Assembly: GCF_025502585.1 (NCBI RefSeq)
Contig: NZ_CP106679.1
Coordinates: 2,759,501-2,823,500 of the forward strand
Direction: 5' to 3'
From: Reichenbachiella agarivorans
GTDB taxonomy: Bacteria; Bacteroidota; Bacteroidia; Cytophagales; Cyclobacteriaceae
Length of the DNA stretch: 64,000 nucleotides
The translations under genes and the position numbers were made by a program. The notes beneath the pieces were generated by a model, which saw only the letters and a list, made by a program, of their open reading frames with translations, made no database searches and had not been told where the DNA came from. Within the stretch, counting starts at the first letter, position 1. The number at the start of each line of letters is the position of its first letter. Shown here piece by piece: positions 47,272 to 57,715 of this stretch.

Positions 47272-49194
47272 TTATTTATAACTACGTTGTGTCAATTTAA
47301 CATTTTCGAATTCTAATTTTTCTTGGTGAAGTTTCTCTTCCAAATCCTCTCCTAGGTATTCCCAAGCTGCAACGTATGCATACTCGTCATCCATTCTGAG
47401 TGCTTCTCCTTCTGGCGTTTGAGATTCTTCTCTGAAGTGGCCCCCACAAGATTCTTTCCTGTTTTGTGCATCGTCGACCATGAGTTCACCTAGTTCGATG
47501 AAGTCAGCTACTCTGTTGGCTTTTTCTAGAGACATGTTCATCTCTTCGTTTTCACCGAGTACCTTGACATTAGTCCAGAATTCAGCTTTCAGAGCTTTGA
47601 TTTTAGCTTTGGCAGTTTTGAGGCCTTCCTCGTTTCTAGCCATACCGCAGTATTCCCACATGATATGTCCTAGTTCCTTGTGGAAGTCATCTACCGTTTT
47701 GCTGCCCTTGATACTGAGTAGTTTTTGAATCCTGTCTTTGACTGCTTTTTCAGCTTTCTGGAATTCTTCGTGATCCGTTGGGATTTTGTCATAAGGTACA
47801 TTCGCCAAATAATCACCAATTGTATATGGCAATACGAAGTATCCATCTGCCAAACCTTGCATCAAGGCACTAGCACCCAGTCTGTTTGCACCGTGATCAG
47901 AGAAGTTGGCTTCACCTGCGGCATACAATCCTGGCACAGTTGTCATCAAGTTGTAATCCACCCACAGTCCACCCATGGTATAGTGCACCGCTGGATAGAT
48001 CATCATTGGCATCTCGTATGGATTGTCTCCTGTGATCTGCTGATACATGTCAAACAAGTTGCCGTACTTTCCTTTAATAGTTTCTAGTCCGTCTCTTTTG
48101 ATCGCATCCGCAAAATCCAAGAATACAGCCAGGCCAGTATTGCCTACACCCAAACCTGCATCACACATTTGTTTGGCGTTTCTAGAAGCCACGTCTCTAG
48201 GGACGAGGTTACCAAATGCGGGGTATTTTCTTTCCAAGTAGTAATCTCTGTCTGCTTCAGCAATCTTGGCGGCATCAGCGGCTTTCAATCCTTTGACAGC
48301 TACTTTAGGCACCCAGATTCGCCCATCATTTCTCAATGACTCTGACATCAATGTCAATTTGGACTGGTGATCACCTGATACTGGGATACAAGTCGGGTGA
48401 ATCTGTGTGTAACATGGGTTGCCGAAGAATGCACCTTTTTTGTGTGCTCTCCATGCAGCAGTTACATTCGATCCCATCGCATTGGTAGATAGGAAGAATA
48501 CGTTACCGTATCCGCCTGTTGCCAATACTACGGCGTGTGCTGAGTGTGATTCGATTTCGCCAGTGATTAGATTTCTGGTGACGATACCTCTTGCTTGACC
48601 ATTGACGATCACTACGTCTAGCATTTCAGTTCTGGCGTACAGCTTCACCTTACCAGTAGCTACTTGTCTGCTGAGTGCAGAGTAGGCTCCCAAAAGCAAT
48701 TGCTGTCCAGTTTGGCCTCTGGCATAGAATGTACGTGATACTTGTGCTCCACCAAATGATCTGTTGTCTAGCAATCCTCCATATTCTCTGGCGAAAGGTA
48801 CACCTTGTGCCACACACTGGTCGATGATGTCGACCGATACTTCTGCGAGTCTGTGGATGTTGGCTTCTCTACCTCTGTAGTCACCGCCTTTGATGGTATC
48901 ATAGAAGAGACGGAAAACTGAGTCGCCATCGTTCTGATAATTTTTTGCTGCGTTGATTCCACCTTGTGCCGCGATACTGTGCGCTCTACGCGGGCTGTCT
49001 TGGAAACAAAACGATTTGACATTGTAGCCAAGTTCACCAAACGATGCAGCAGCTGATGCGCCTGCTAGTCCAGTACCCACTACGATGATGTCGTATTTTC
49101 TTTTATTCGCTGGGTTGACCAGTTTGCTCTTGAACTTGTGGTTAGTCCACTTTTGTGCCAACGGTCCCTCAGGTATTTTTGAATCTAAAGCCAT
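47272..49194 (-). CDS. sdhA: Succinate dehydrogenase/fumarate reductase flavoprotein subunit
   Basis: A 640-residue catalytic subunit. The FAD-binding Rossmann motif is [14 protein letters not shown]; the flavin-linking His lies in [15 protein letters not shown]; and the substrate-site region [26 protein letters not shown] is present. It oxidises succinate to fumarate in the citric acid cycle at the inner face of the membrane. Flanked closely by sdhC upstream and sdhB downstream. Confidence 0.97.
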   Translation of the reverse strand: MALDSKIPEGPLAQKWTNHKFKSKLVNPANKRKYDIIVVGTGLAGASAAASFGELGYNVKSFCFQDSPRRAHSIAAQGGINAAKNYQNDGDSVFRLFYDTIKGGDYRGREANIHRLAEVSVDIIDQCVAQGVPFAREYGGLLDNRSFGGAQVSRTFYARGQTGQQLLLGAYSALSRQVATGKVKLYARTEMLDVVIVNGQARGIVTRNLITGEIESHSAHAVVLATGGYGNVFFLSTNAMGSNVTAAWRAHKKGAFFGNPCYTQIHPTCIPVSGDHQSKLTLMSESLRNDGRIWVPKVAVKGLKAADAAKIAEADRDYYLERKYPAFGNLVPRDVASRNAKQMCDAGLGVGNTGLAVFLDFADAIKRDGLETIKGKYGNLFDMYQQITGDNPYEMPMMIYPAVHYTMGGLWVDYNLMTTVPGLYAAGEANFSDHGANRLGASALMQGLADGYFVLPYTIGDYLANVPYDKIPTDHEEFQKAEKAVKDRIQKLLSIKGSKTVDDFHKELGHIMWEYCGMARNEEGLKTAKAKIKALKAEFWTNVKVLGENEEMNMSLEKANRVADFIELGELMVDDAQNRKESCGGHFREESQTPEGEALRMDDEYAYVAAWEYLGEDLEEKLHQEKLEFENVKLTQRSYK

Positions 49195-49227
49195 TTCTTT
49201 AATTTCTAAATTTTCTAATTCTTTATA

Positions 49228-49908
49228 TTATCCTCTCAGGAACATGACAATCGGAATGATTGCGAACCCAGCAGCTACCAAGATAGAGTAGAGTAGACCT
49301 AGTTTTTTGATGAAAGGAGTGTATTTCTTGTGATTCAAACCCAAAGTCTGGAAAGCACTAGAAAAACCATGTGACAAGTGGAATCCTAAGAAGATCATGC
49401 AGATCACATAAAACGCCACATACAGCGGTTGAGAAAAAGCATAAGCGACTACCTCATATCCGTTGGGATAGCTTACGCCATCATAGACTACATCGGAGAG
49501 AGAGCCATTTTTGAATTGGTACCAGAATCCTTTCAAATGTGCGATGATGAAGATAAGAATAATGATCCCTAGTAGAGCCATGTTTTTAGAAGCCCAGCTA
49601 CTTTTAGAATCCTTGGTAGGTACCGCGTACCTGACTTTTCTTGCGGCTCTGTTTTGTCTAGTCAAGATGATCCCGTCGATGATGTGGATCAGGATAAACA
49701 AGAAGTTGCCATAAGAAACTGCTTTGATCAAAGGGTTATGAGCCATGTTGTACGCATACATATTGAATGCTTGACCCTCGTCACCTTTGAGCAACTGAAG
49801 ATTTCCGGCCAAGTGAATCACCAGAAATAGAATTAGAAATAATCCAGTCAGCGACATGAGCAATTTTTTGCCTATCGTGCTAGAAATCGATTGTGTAAAC
49901 CAACTCAT
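49228..49908 (-). CDS. sdhC: Succinate dehydrogenase cytochrome b subunit
   Basis: A 226-residue membrane subunit with five hydrophobic helices, as in the single-subunit b558-type anchors. Helices begin at about residues 12, 57, 105, 150 and 200, with His residues in helices suited to haem b (LVIHLAGN, LIHIIDG, AHLKGFW, GFHLSHG). It anchors SdhAB and reduces menaquinone. It is first in the operon; a plausible promoter lies just upstream. Confidence 0.93.
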   Translation of the reverse strand: MSWFTQSISSTIGKKLLMSLTGLFLILFLVIHLAGNLQLLKGDEGQAFNMYAYNMAHNPLIKAVSYGNFLFILIHIIDGIILTRQNRAARKVRYAVPTKDSKSSWASKNMALLGIIILIFIIAHLKGFWYQFKNGSLSDVVYDGVSYPNGYEVVAYAFSQPLYVAFYVICMIFLGFHLSHGFSSAFQTLGLNHKKYTPFIKKLGLLYSILVAAGFAIIPIVMFLRG

Positions 49909-49942
49909 GATTTAGTTTTTGAATAAGTAGAATAAATTTTCG

Positions 49943-49973
49943 TAAAGATATATTCGCAAGGCTAATCTGACAA
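49943..49973 (-). promoter_or_regulatory. Candidate sdh operon promoter
   Basis: On the minus strand TTG (49973-49971) and TATCTTTA (49950-49943) are spaced 20 bp, near the Bacteroidota -33/-7 pattern, 35 bp upstream of sdhC. The last base of the -7 box departs from consensus. Confidence 0.4.
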
Positions 49974-50118
49974 TGACAACAAGTATTTATACTGTGTATA
50001 AATAGTGTGATTTGTCATAAAACATTCTACTTCAAGAAGGTACATTTAGTAAAAGTTAAACTTCTTGACAAATACTGAAAATAATGTCCGATCTGAAATG
50101 CGACTCACGCAATCGGTT

Positions 50119-50126
50119 TATATTTG
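50119..50126 (+). promoter_or_regulatory. Candidate -7 box for gliding-type protein gene
   Basis: TATATTTG matches TAnnTTTG, 76 bp upstream of the preferred ATG. It lies across the GTG at 50124, which argues against that upstream start. Confidence 0.5.
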
Positions 50127-50201
50127 GTGTTGACTTGTATAAATATGGCAAAAGAGGTCATTTTGATCTATTTTGTTATGTTTTGTTTAAAGCAGTATGG
50201 A

Positions 50202-53096
50202 ATGATCAATCTTCTTAGAATCAAAATCTTCAGTGTATTGGCGTTGCTCTTGTTGGTGAGTCAAGCTTCGTGGGCTACCCATATTCGGGCAGGAGAGATT
50301 ATTGCTCAGCGAATCTCTACCTCTACGTTGACCTATCGTTTTTCTGTCATAGGCTATACAGATACAGGGTCTACTGTGATATTCGGGAGTGGAAATATTG
50401 ATTTTGGCGATGGTGTATCGGTCAATCTTGGTGAAAACGCAGAGAGCAACCAGACGATCTTGCTGGAAGACGAGGTTGCCTACAATATTTTCACGATCAT
50501 CCATACTTTCCAAGGACCAGGTAGGTATGTGATTCGCTACGACGAGCAAAATAGAAATGCCGGTGTGGTGAATATGTCCAATTCGGTAGATACGCCGTTT
50601 TACATTGAAACTGAAATGTTGATAGATCCACTGTTTGGCATCAACAATACTCCCGTATTTCTTGTACCGCCTGTGGATAAAGGAGCCGTTGGGGCTACAT
50701 TCTTGCACAATCCTGGTGCCTATGATCCAGATGGCGATAGCCTTTCGTACCACATGACAATCCCTCAACAGTTCATAGACAGAAATGTCAATGATTACAA
50801 AGATCCCAATGACCCTGGTTTTTATACCAATTACCTAGAAGGAAATCAAGAAGGAGATGGCCCTCCAATTTTTAAAATAGATTCTATCAATGGCGATTTG
50901 GTATGGGATGCACCTGGCTTGATGGGGGAGTACAACATTGCTTTTATTGTGAAAGAATGGAGGATTTTGGAAGGCAAAGCGTACAGCCTGGGCTATGTTA
51001 CCAGAGACATGCAGATCATCATAGAAGAGACGGAAAACAATCCGCCAGAGATTGTACAGCCGATGGAGTTGTGTGTCGAAGCAGGTACATTGATCACAGA
51101 GACATTGGTAGCTACTGATCCAGATGGTGATCCAGTGATATTTGAGGCCTTTGGAGGTCCTTTCGAAATGACTATCAATCCGGCGACTTATGAACCGAGC
51201 CCTCCAGTGTCCCAGCCAGTTCCTGCCAATCTGCAATTTACATGGCAGACTGACTGTGCTCATGTCAGAGAGCGCCCCTATGAAATTCAACTCAAGGCCA
51301 AAGATCAGCCCCCAATTGGTGCTAAATTGGTGGATTTCAAAACTTGGTTGATACGCGTGGTAGCACCAGCACCCACGGGTTTGACAGCTACCAAGCTGTC
51401 AGGACGTAGGGTAGAGCTCAATTGGGATAAATACACCTGTGGCAATGCCGATAAAATTGAGATTTGGAGAAGGGTGGATAGTTTTGATTTTACCGCAGAA
51501 GATTGTGTGGTGGGCATGCCTGCCAACGCAGGCTATGAGTTGATTGATTTGGTGAACAATAGCACTTTGGCGGGAGAGCAAATTACCAATTATATCGATG
51601 ACAATGAAGGTATGGGCTTGGCGCCTGGGGCACTGTACTGCTACCGTATCGTGGCGAAATTTCCAGATCCAGCTGGAGGGGAGAGTTATGCGTCGGATGA
51701 GGCATGCGCACAAATAGACGTGGTGGCTCCTGTCGTCCTTAATGTAGATGTAGTGGCTACTGACAAGGTCGCTGGTCAAATTTATGTGCGTTGGGAAGAG
51801 CCGTTTGATTTGGATCCAGTTCTATTTCCTGGGCCTTATACTTATGATGTGGTACGATTTGAAGGGCTTTCTGGTCAAATCAATGGAGATACCATTTCAC
51901 TCAAACAAACTGCTTTGGACATCACCGATACTGGATTGGATACGGATAGTAAGCCTTACCATTACTTGGTATATGTCTATGATAATAGCGGTAGTTACAT
52001 TGATTCTTCTTTTCCAGCCTCATCAGTTTGGTTGGATGCTTTATCAGACGTGAAGACAATTACACTTAGCTGGGAGGCTTTGGTTCCTTGGTCCAATGTC
52101 ATGGACTCGTTACCATATCACCGCGTGTACAGGGATAATGTGGACGAATTTTTTCCTGATGATTTGTATTTAATTGATTCCGCAAAAGTGACAGAGTCTG
52201 GATTTAGGTATGTAGATGATGGGTCACACAATGGAGTGGAACTCAATGACGAAATCATTTACAGATATTACGTAGAAACCAAGGGTAGCTATGGCAATCC
52301 AGTATTTAAACCCTACGATCCTTTGTTGAATAAGTCCCAAATACTGTCTGCTCAACCCAATGATACCATTCCACCATGTGGTGTGGTTAATTTTAGGTTT
52401 GATGATACCTTTGACTGCAGTGTATTCCTGTCTACGAGAGGTTGTGATTTCAATGACTATTCCAACTTGTTAGAATGGGAAGAGAACGGCGATTCACAAT
52501 GCGACAATGACATCAGTAGCTATAATATCTACTTTTCGGATGAAGATATAGATGGTGAATTGCCATTGTTAGAAAATGTCCAAGGGACTCAATTCTTACA
52601 CGATGGACTTAGTTCGTTCAAAGGGTGTTATCAAATCACCTCCGTAGATCGTTCTGGAAATGAAAGCGAGCGATCTGAAAGAATATGTCATGACAATTGT
52701 CCATTCATCAAGATGCCAAATGCTTTCACACCCAATGGGGATGGTAAGAATGATTTTTTTACACCATTTTACAATCAGATAGGAGGAGGCACTGAAGGCG
52801 GCGGTACCGGTATCCCTGGATTCAACAATGCAGATTGTCCAAGGTTTGTGTTGGAGGTTACGTTTACCGTGTTTGATAGAACAGGCGGCACTTTGTTTAC
52901 ATACAATTCTGCAGATCAAATAGAAAACATAGGAGAAGAGGGCAATGCGATCTTGATCAATTGGGATGGCAAATCTGATAACGGCACACAGCTCGAATCT
53001 GGAGTGTATTACTATAGTTTGGAAGTCATCTATGATTTGCTAAATCCCAAAGATCAAAAGAAGAAATACAAAGGATGGGTGAATATCTTGAGGTAG
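50202..53096 (+). CDS. Secreted gliding-motility-type C-terminal domain protein
   Basis: A 964-residue secreted protein. ATG 50202 gives MINLLRIKIFSVLALLLLVSQASWA, a good signal peptide, whereas the frame upstream (from 50124) overlaps the promoter box. The N-terminal THIRAGEI segment and cadherin/PKD-like beta domains (PGAYDPDGDSLSYHM, VATDPDGDPVIFEA) are followed by fibronectin-like domains. The last 90 residues, from MPNAFTPNGDGKNDFF, are the gliding-motility-associated C-terminal domain used as a type IX secretion signal. Probably a surface adhesin or structural protein. The next gene starts inside its 3' end. Confidence 0.9.
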   Translation: MINLLRIKIFSVLALLLLVSQASWATHIRAGEIIAQRISTSTLTYRFSVIGYTDTGSTVIFGSGNIDFGDGVSVNLGENAESNQTILLEDEVAYNIFTIIHTFQGPGRYVIRYDEQNRNAGVVNMSNSVDTPFYIETEMLIDPLFGINNTPVFLVPPVDKGAVGATFLHNPGAYDPDGDSLSYHMTIPQQFIDRNVNDYKDPNDPGFYTNYLEGNQEGDGPPIFKIDSINGDLVWDAPGLMGEYNIAFIVKEWRILEGKAYSLGYVTRDMQIIIEETENNPPEIVQPMELCVEAGTLITETLVATDPDGDPVIFEAFGGPFEMTINPATYEPSPPVSQPVPANLQFTWQTDCAHVRERPYEIQLKAKDQPPIGAKLVDFKTWLIRVVAPAPTGLTATKLSGRRVELNWDKYTCGNADKIEIWRRVDSFDFTAEDCVVGMPANAGYELIDLVNNSTLAGEQITNYIDDNEGMGLAPGALYCYRIVAKFPDPAGGESYASDEACAQIDVVAPVVLNVDVVATDKVAGQIYVRWEEPFDLDPVLFPGPYTYDVVRFEGLSGQINGDTISLKQTALDITDTGLDTDSKPYHYLVYVYDNSGSYIDSSFPASSVWLDALSDVKTITLSWEALVPWSNVMDSLPYHRVYRDNVDEFFPDDLYLIDSAKVTESGFRYVDDGSHNGVELNDEIIYRYYVETKGSYGNPVFKPYDPLLNKSQILSAQPNDTIPPCGVVNFRFDDTFDCSVFLSTRGCDFNDYSNLLEWEENGDSQCDNDISSYNIYFSDEDIDGELPLLENVQGTQFLHDGLSSFKGCYQITSVDRSGNESERSERICHDNCPFIKMPNAFTPNGDGKNDFFTPFYNQIGGGTEGGGTGIPGFNNADCPRFVLEVTFTVFDRTGGTLFTYNSADQIENIGEEGNAILINWDGKSDNGTQLESGVYYYSLEVIYDLLNPKDQKKKYKGWVNILR

Positions 53097-53497
53097 AAGA
53101 GCTGAATGATGTGCTCCTCTATGATGGGGTATGTAAGTTTTGTAACAGCTCAGTGAGTTTTGTATTGGAGCATGAGAAAAATGATCAACTGAAATTCACG
53201 CCTCTTCAATCTGATTTAGGAGTAAGGATATTGACTCATTTTGGTTATCCCAAGGATTATACGGATGGTATTCTATTCTTATCCAATGGGAAGTTGGCCT
53301 CCAAATCCAGGGCCGCACTCTACATTTCGAAATTCCTGAAAAGGCCTTGGTCATGGTTGCAAGTCTTTTGGATTGTTCCTTTATTTATTTCAGACTTTGT
53401 TTACAACATCATCGCTCGCAATCGCTACAAGTGGTTTGGGATGACTGATGCCTGCATGCTCCCCCCACGCAATCACAAGGAGAGGTTTTTAGAATGA
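53075..53497 (+). CDS. DCC-family thiol-disulfide oxidoreductase-like protein (DUF393)
   Basis: A 140-residue DUF393 protein. The family motif DGVCKFC near residue 18 provides a CxxC pair; RAALYISKFLKRPWSWLQ and the end region NRYKWFG are conserved features. These proteins have a thioredoxin-like fold and unproven function. Its ATG lies 22 bases inside the end of the gliding-type gene, so it is probably translated from the same message. Confidence 0.85.
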   Translation: MGEYLEVEELNDVLLYDGVCKFCNSSVSFVLEHEKNDQLKFTPLQSDLGVRILTHFGYPKDYTDGILFLSNGKLASKSRAALYISKFLKRPWSWLQVFWIVPLFISDFVYNIIARNRYKWFGMTDACMLPPRNHKERFLE

Positions 53498-53508
53498 AGG
53501 AATTGCTG

Positions 53509-53516
53509 TAAGTTTG
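53509..53516 (+). promoter_or_regulatory. Candidate -7 box for fabD
   Basis: TAAGTTTG fits TAnnTTTG, 25 bp upstream of the fabD ATG. No clear -33 TTG is seen. Confidence 0.4.
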
Positions 53517-53540
53517 CGCTTTGAAATTTAAAAAAGGTAA

Positions 53541-54410
53541 ATGAAAGCATACGTATTCCCTGGGCAAGGCGCTCAATTTACAGGAATGGGCAAGGACTTG
53601 TACGATAGTTCTGCTCAAGCAAAAGCATACTTTGATCAAGCGAATGAGATACTTGGATTTGACATTGCCAAAATTATGTTTGAAGGTTCTGCAGAAGAGC
53701 TAAAGGAAACGAAAGTAACTCAACCTGCAGTATTTATTCATTCTGTAGTATCTGCATTGGTGCAGGATAGTTTTCACCCTGATATGGTTGCTGGTCATTC
53801 ATTGGGTGAATTCTCTGCTTTGGTGGCCAACAAGACTTTGGGATTTGAAGATGCTTTGAAGTTGGTTTCCCAACGTGCACTTGCGATGCAAAGGGCGTGT
53901 GAAATGAACCCCTCAACCATGGCTGCCATACTAGGATTAGATGATCATATAGTGGAAGAAATTTGCGCTACAGTGAATGGAGTAGTGGCAGCCAACTACA
54001 ATTGCCCTAGTCAGCTGGTGATTTCTGGAACCAACGAAGGAATTGCCATTGCTTGTGAAAAAATGAAAGAAGCAGGTGCAAAACGTGCTTTGCCATTGCC
54101 AGTAGGAGGTGCATTTCATAGCCCATTGATGGAGCCAGCCAGAGAAGAATTGGCAGCAGCTATCGAGGCAACCAATTTTAGCAATCCGATCTGCCCAGTC
54201 TACCAAAATTTTGACGCTCAAGCGCACAGTGATGTGGCCGAAATCAAGAAGAACTTAATTTTGCAATTGACCGCTCCAGTACGATGGACACAGTCAGTAC
54301 AACAAATGGTCGCTGATGGTGCTCTTGATTTTATAGAGTGTGGACCAGGCAAAGTATTGCAAGGGTTAGTTAAGAAAATACACAAAGAAGCTGAGGTAAG
54401 CAGCCTTTGA
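53541..54410 (+). CDS. fabD: Malonyl-CoA:ACP transacylase
   Basis: A 289-residue cytoplasmic enzyme that loads malonyl groups onto acyl carrier protein for fatty acid synthesis. FPGQGAQFTGMG opens the protein; the catalytic Ser87 is in GHSLGEFSAL; the catalytic His is in GGAFHSPLM. Length is normal. It stands alone between a promoter box and a strong terminator. Confidence 0.96.
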   Translation: MKAYVFPGQGAQFTGMGKDLYDSSAQAKAYFDQANEILGFDIAKIMFEGSAEELKETKVTQPAVFIHSVVSALVQDSFHPDMVAGHSLGEFSALVANKTLGFEDALKLVSQRALAMQRACEMNPSTMAAILGLDDHIVEEICATVNGVVAANYNCPSQLVISGTNEGIAIACEKMKEAGAKRALPLPVGGAFHSPLMEPAREELAAAIEATNFSNPICPVYQNFDAQAHSDVAEIKKNLILQLTAPVRWTQSVQQMVADGALDFIECGPGKVLQGLVKKIHKEAEVSSL

Positions 54411-54444
54411 TTAGAGGTTCAAGACTTTTAGACTCAAGATTTAA

Positions 54445-54484
54445 GACAAAAAAAGGTGATTCAGTTGAGTCACCTTTTTTTGTC
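54445..54484 (+). terminator. Terminator after fabD
   Basis: A perfect 15-bp stem (GACAAAAAAAGGTGA and its complement) with a 10-nt loop and a long T-tract within the right arm. Suitable for termination in both directions, but the convergent pepP-like gene ends 70 bp further on. Confidence 0.85.
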
Positions 54485-54555
54485 TTTGTACTTTATACGC
54501 GTTGCAGCGGAACTAGCGCAATCCATGATTTTCAAAGCGTACAGCGTTTAGCGTG

Positions 54556-55845
54556 CTACTTATTCATCAGACTTTCAATCTCATCGGCGTGAATAGGAAT
54601 GTTTCTCATCAAATTGATGTGCCCCTTTTCAGTGATGACAATGTTGTCTTCTAGTCTGATACCAATTCCTTCTTCTCTGATATATATGCCTGGTTCTACT
54701 GTCAGTACCATGCCTGGTTCAAATTTTTTGTAGATGCTGGCTACATCATGGACATTGATTCCTAAATGATGCGACGTGCCGTGCATGAAATACCTCTTGT
54801 ATGCTGGATTATTTGGGTCTTGTTTTTCGATATCTGATTTTCTAAGCAAACCTAACGCAAGCAGTTCACCTTCCATGATTTTGCCAACTTCTTTGTGGTA
54901 TTCTGGGATGGCATTGCCAGGGGTTAGCATTTCGGTGGCGGCATTTTTCACTCTTAGTACTGCATTGTACACGTCCTTTTGGCGTTTGGTAAATTTGCCA
55001 TTGACTGGAATGGTTCTAGTCATGTCGGCATTGTAATTGGCGTACTCAGCCCCTACATCGAATAGGATCAAATCATCGTCTTGGCATTGTTTGTTGTTCT
55101 CTATGTAGTGCAATACACAAGAGTTGGCGCCCGAAGCAATGATGGGCTGATAGCCAAACCCTGTGGCTCGGTTGCGCAGAAATTCATAGATGAATTCTGC
55201 CTCCAGTTCATATTCCCAGACACCTGGTTTGGTAAACTCTAGTATTCGTCTAAAGCCTTTTTCTGTGATATCACAGGCGTGTTGCAGTTGCTTGATTTCT
55301 TCTGGCTCTTTGATGCATCTGAGGTCTGTCAAAATAGGGGCAATGCGTTCATATTTGTGGAGTTTGTAAACGGTCTGACACCACTTGTTGAATCGCTCGG
55401 TTCTTGTCTCGACCACAGATGCATTTCTGATGTGTTCATTGCTGTCCAGATAGATGTATTCAGTCTCTGCCAGTATAGTGTTGAAGACGGATTCGAATGA
55501 TTCCAGCCACATTATATTTTTTATACCAGAAGCTTCTTGTGCTTCTTCTTGGGTGTATTTGTGTCCTTCCCAAATTGCAATTTCTTCATTGGTTCTTCTC
55601 AGAAAGAGAATTTCTCTCATGGATTCATTTGGGAAGTCCGGAGCAATCAATAGAATAGATTCTTCTTGGTCGATCCCAGATAAATAGATCAGATTAGCGT
55701 CTTGTTTGAACGGCAAAGTGCCATCTGCCGAAGTGGGCATGATATCACTGGAGTTCAATACAGCAACCGAATTTGGTTTTAGTCTTTTGCCGAACTTAGC
55801 CCTGTTTTTCAAAAACAGCTCCTTGTTTATGGGGTGGTATTTCAT
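54556..55845 (-). CDS. pepP: M24 metallopeptidase, Xaa-Pro aminopeptidase type
   Basis: A 429-residue aminopeptidase P-like enzyme that removes N-terminal residues before proline. ATG 55845 is chosen over a TTG eight codons upstream. An N-terminal creatinase-like domain is followed by the pita-bread domain with metal ligands: two Asp in FDVGAEYANYNADMTRT, His in GTSHHLGINVHD, Glu in VEPGIYI and Glu in IRLEDNIVIT. Cytoplasmic, no signal peptide. Convergent with fabD. Confidence 0.93.
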   Translation of the reverse strand: MKYHPINKELFLKNRAKFGKRLKPNSVAVLNSSDIMPTSADGTLPFKQDANLIYLSGIDQEESILLIAPDFPNESMREILFLRRTNEEIAIWEGHKYTQEEAQEASGIKNIMWLESFESVFNTILAETEYIYLDSNEHIRNASVVETRTERFNKWCQTVYKLHKYERIAPILTDLRCIKEPEEIKQLQHACDITEKGFRRILEFTKPGVWEYELEAEFIYEFLRNRATGFGYQPIIASGANSCVLHYIENNKQCQDDDLILFDVGAEYANYNADMTRTIPVNGKFTKRQKDVYNAVLRVKNAATEMLTPGNAIPEYHKEVGKIMEGELLALGLLRKSDIEKQDPNNPAYKRYFMHGTSHHLGINVHDVASIYKKFEPGMVLTVEPGIYIREEGIGIRLEDNIVITEKGHINLMRNIPIHADEIESLMNK

Positions 55846-55960
55846 CTTTTGATTGTCGTTTGTTGTCAAAGGTAAAAGTAAATTGAAATCGAATGATTTG
55901 ATAGCTAAAATGATTTTAATGATGTCTCTGTCGAATCGGTCACGGGAGACTATTTTTAGC

Positions 55961-55968
55961 TAATTTTG
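55961..55968 (+). promoter_or_regulatory. Candidate -7 box for M16 peptidase gene
   Basis: TAATTTTG fits TAnnTTTG, 24 bp upstream of the GTG start at 55992. Confidence 0.4.
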
Positions 55969-55991
55969 CCGACTTAAATAATGGATCAAGC

Positions 55992-57224
55992 GTGGAATAC
56001 GAACTCGTAGAATTGCCCAATAAAATAAGAGTAGTGCACAAGCAGGTGCCTCATACTAAGGTGTCGCACTGTGCGATCATGCTCGATATAGGGAGCCGTG
56101 ACGAAAAAGAAGGGCAGCAAGGTATAGCACACTTTTGGGAGCACATGGCTTTCAAAGGTACCAAAAAGCGAAAGGCCTATCATATCATCAATCGTTTAGA
56201 ATCTTTGGGTGGAGAATTGAATGCTTATACGACTAAGGAGAAAATATGCTTTTATGCGACCATTTTGGACAAGCATTTAGACAAGTCTGTTGAGTTGTTG
56301 ACTGATATTACTTTCAACTCGGTGTTTCCAGAGCAGCAAATCATCAAGGAAAGGCAGGTGATATTGGAAGAGATGTCAATGTACCTCGATGATCCAGAAG
56401 ATGCTATTCAAGATCAGCTGGATAGCCAGGTATTTAAGGGCCACGCATTGGGTGAGAATATTCTAGGTACCAATGAAAGTGTGAGTGGATTCACCACTCA
56501 AGACTTTCATTCTTTTCTGGGAGCAAACCTGGATACATCACGTGTAGTTTTGGCGTCTATGGGGAATTACTCAATGAATCAACTGTTGAAATCCGTCAAC
56601 CGCTATTTGTCACAAGTACCCAAAATAGAGAAAGAAAGGAAACGTACATCAGTCAATGGCTATGCACCAGCTCGATTGACTGAGTCAAAGGATATTTTGC
56701 AGGCTCATGTGGGGATTGGTACACGGGCATTTGACATTCATTCTGAGCAGAGAGTGCCATTCTTTGTGCTCAACAATGTGTTGGGAGGCAACAGTATGAC
56801 ATCCAAATTGAACCTTTCACTCAGAGAAAAACTGGGTTTAGTCTATCATGTAGAAAGTAACTATCATGCTTTTTCGGATACAGGTTTGTTCTCATTGTTT
56901 TACGCCACAGAACCAAAGAAAATCAAGAAATCACTGGATGCAGTGGTCAAGGAATTTGACAAACTAAAGGCGGGTCAAATGACTATAAGACAACTGCAAA
57001 CTGCCAAGGATCAAATCAAAGGACAATTGGCGATCTCAGAAGAGAACAATCAGAATTACATGTTGATGATGGCAAAGAGCATCTTGAATTATGATAAAAT
57101 TGAATCTTTGGAGTCTGTATTTGAAAGAATCGATGAGGTCACCGCTGAGCAGTTGCAGCAATTGGCCATCGAGGTGTTGGATATGGATAATATGTGCCTG
57201 CTCACTTACATTCCTAACAAATAG
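55992..57224 (+). CDS. M16-family zinc peptidase
   Basis: A 410-residue single-polypeptide M16B peptidase. The inverted zinc motif HFWEH lies near residue 39, with the third ligand Glu in the helix RQVILEEMSMY. The second, inactive half (FVLNNVLGGNSMTSKLNLSLREKLGLVYH) completes the clam-shell. The start is GTG at 55992; the ATG 11 bases upstream is out of frame, and no earlier in-frame ATG precedes the promoter box. No signal peptide. Probably a cytoplasmic peptide-degrading or processing enzyme. Confidence 0.92.
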   Translation: MEYELVELPNKIRVVHKQVPHTKVSHCAIMLDIGSRDEKEGQQGIAHFWEHMAFKGTKKRKAYHIINRLESLGGELNAYTTKEKICFYATILDKHLDKSVELLTDITFNSVFPEQQIIKERQVILEEMSMYLDDPEDAIQDQLDSQVFKGHALGENILGTNESVSGFTTQDFHSFLGANLDTSRVVLASMGNYSMNQLLKSVNRYLSQVPKIEKERKRTSVNGYAPARLTESKDILQAHVGIGTRAFDIHSEQRVPFFVLNNVLGGNSMTSKLNLSLREKLGLVYHVESNYHAFSDTGLFSLFYATEPKKIKKSLDAVVKEFDKLKAGQMTIRQLQTAKDQIKGQLAISEENNQNYMLMMAKSILNYDKIESLESVFERIDEVTAEQLQQLAIEVLDMDNMCLLTYIPNK

Positions 57225-57306
57225 CCTACTTGTCTGAGATTCATTTTTCTATCTCATGTTTTTTTTGCAACTTAAGACATAGACGAATTACAAAATATTA
57301 CCTGCT

Positions 57307-57714
57307 ATGAATTACTGGTTGATGAAGACTGAACCCAACACTTTTTCATGGGATGATTTGGTCAACAAAGGAAGGGATCATTGGGATGGTGTAAGAAATT
57401 ATGCGGCACGCAAACACATGATGGAAATGAAAGCCGATGATTTGGCTTTGTTTTATCATAGTGTGAATGAAAAGTCAATTGTTGGTATTGCAAAAATAGT
57501 AAAGGAGCATTATCCTGATCCCACCACAGATGATGATCGTTGGGTAGTGGTGGATTTGGCTCCAGAGCGAAAACTGACAAACCCAGTTACATTGGATGTG
57601 GTCAAAGCGGATTCTAGATTGACCAACATGGTGCTCGTCAATAACTCTCGACTTTCGGTTCAGCCCGTGACCGAGCAAGAGTTCAAGATAATTTTAGAAT
57701 TGTCCGCTCAATAA
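57307..57714 (+). CDS. EVE-domain protein
   Basis: A 135-residue EVE (PUA/YTH-like) protein, starting MNYWLMKTEPNTFSWDDL and containing WDGVRNYAARKHMM and ALFYHSVNEKSIVGIA, all signature segments. EVE domains bind modified bases in nucleic acid. In this solo form the role is not established. The unknown secreted protein gene starts two bases after its stop. Confidence 0.9.
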   Translation: MNYWLMKTEPNTFSWDDLVNKGRDHWDGVRNYAARKHMMEMKADDLALFYHSVNEKSIVGIAKIVKEHYPDPTTDDDRWVVVDLAPERKLTNPVTLDVVKADSRLTNMVLVNNSRLSVQPVTEQEFKIILELSAQ

Positions 57715-57715
57715 T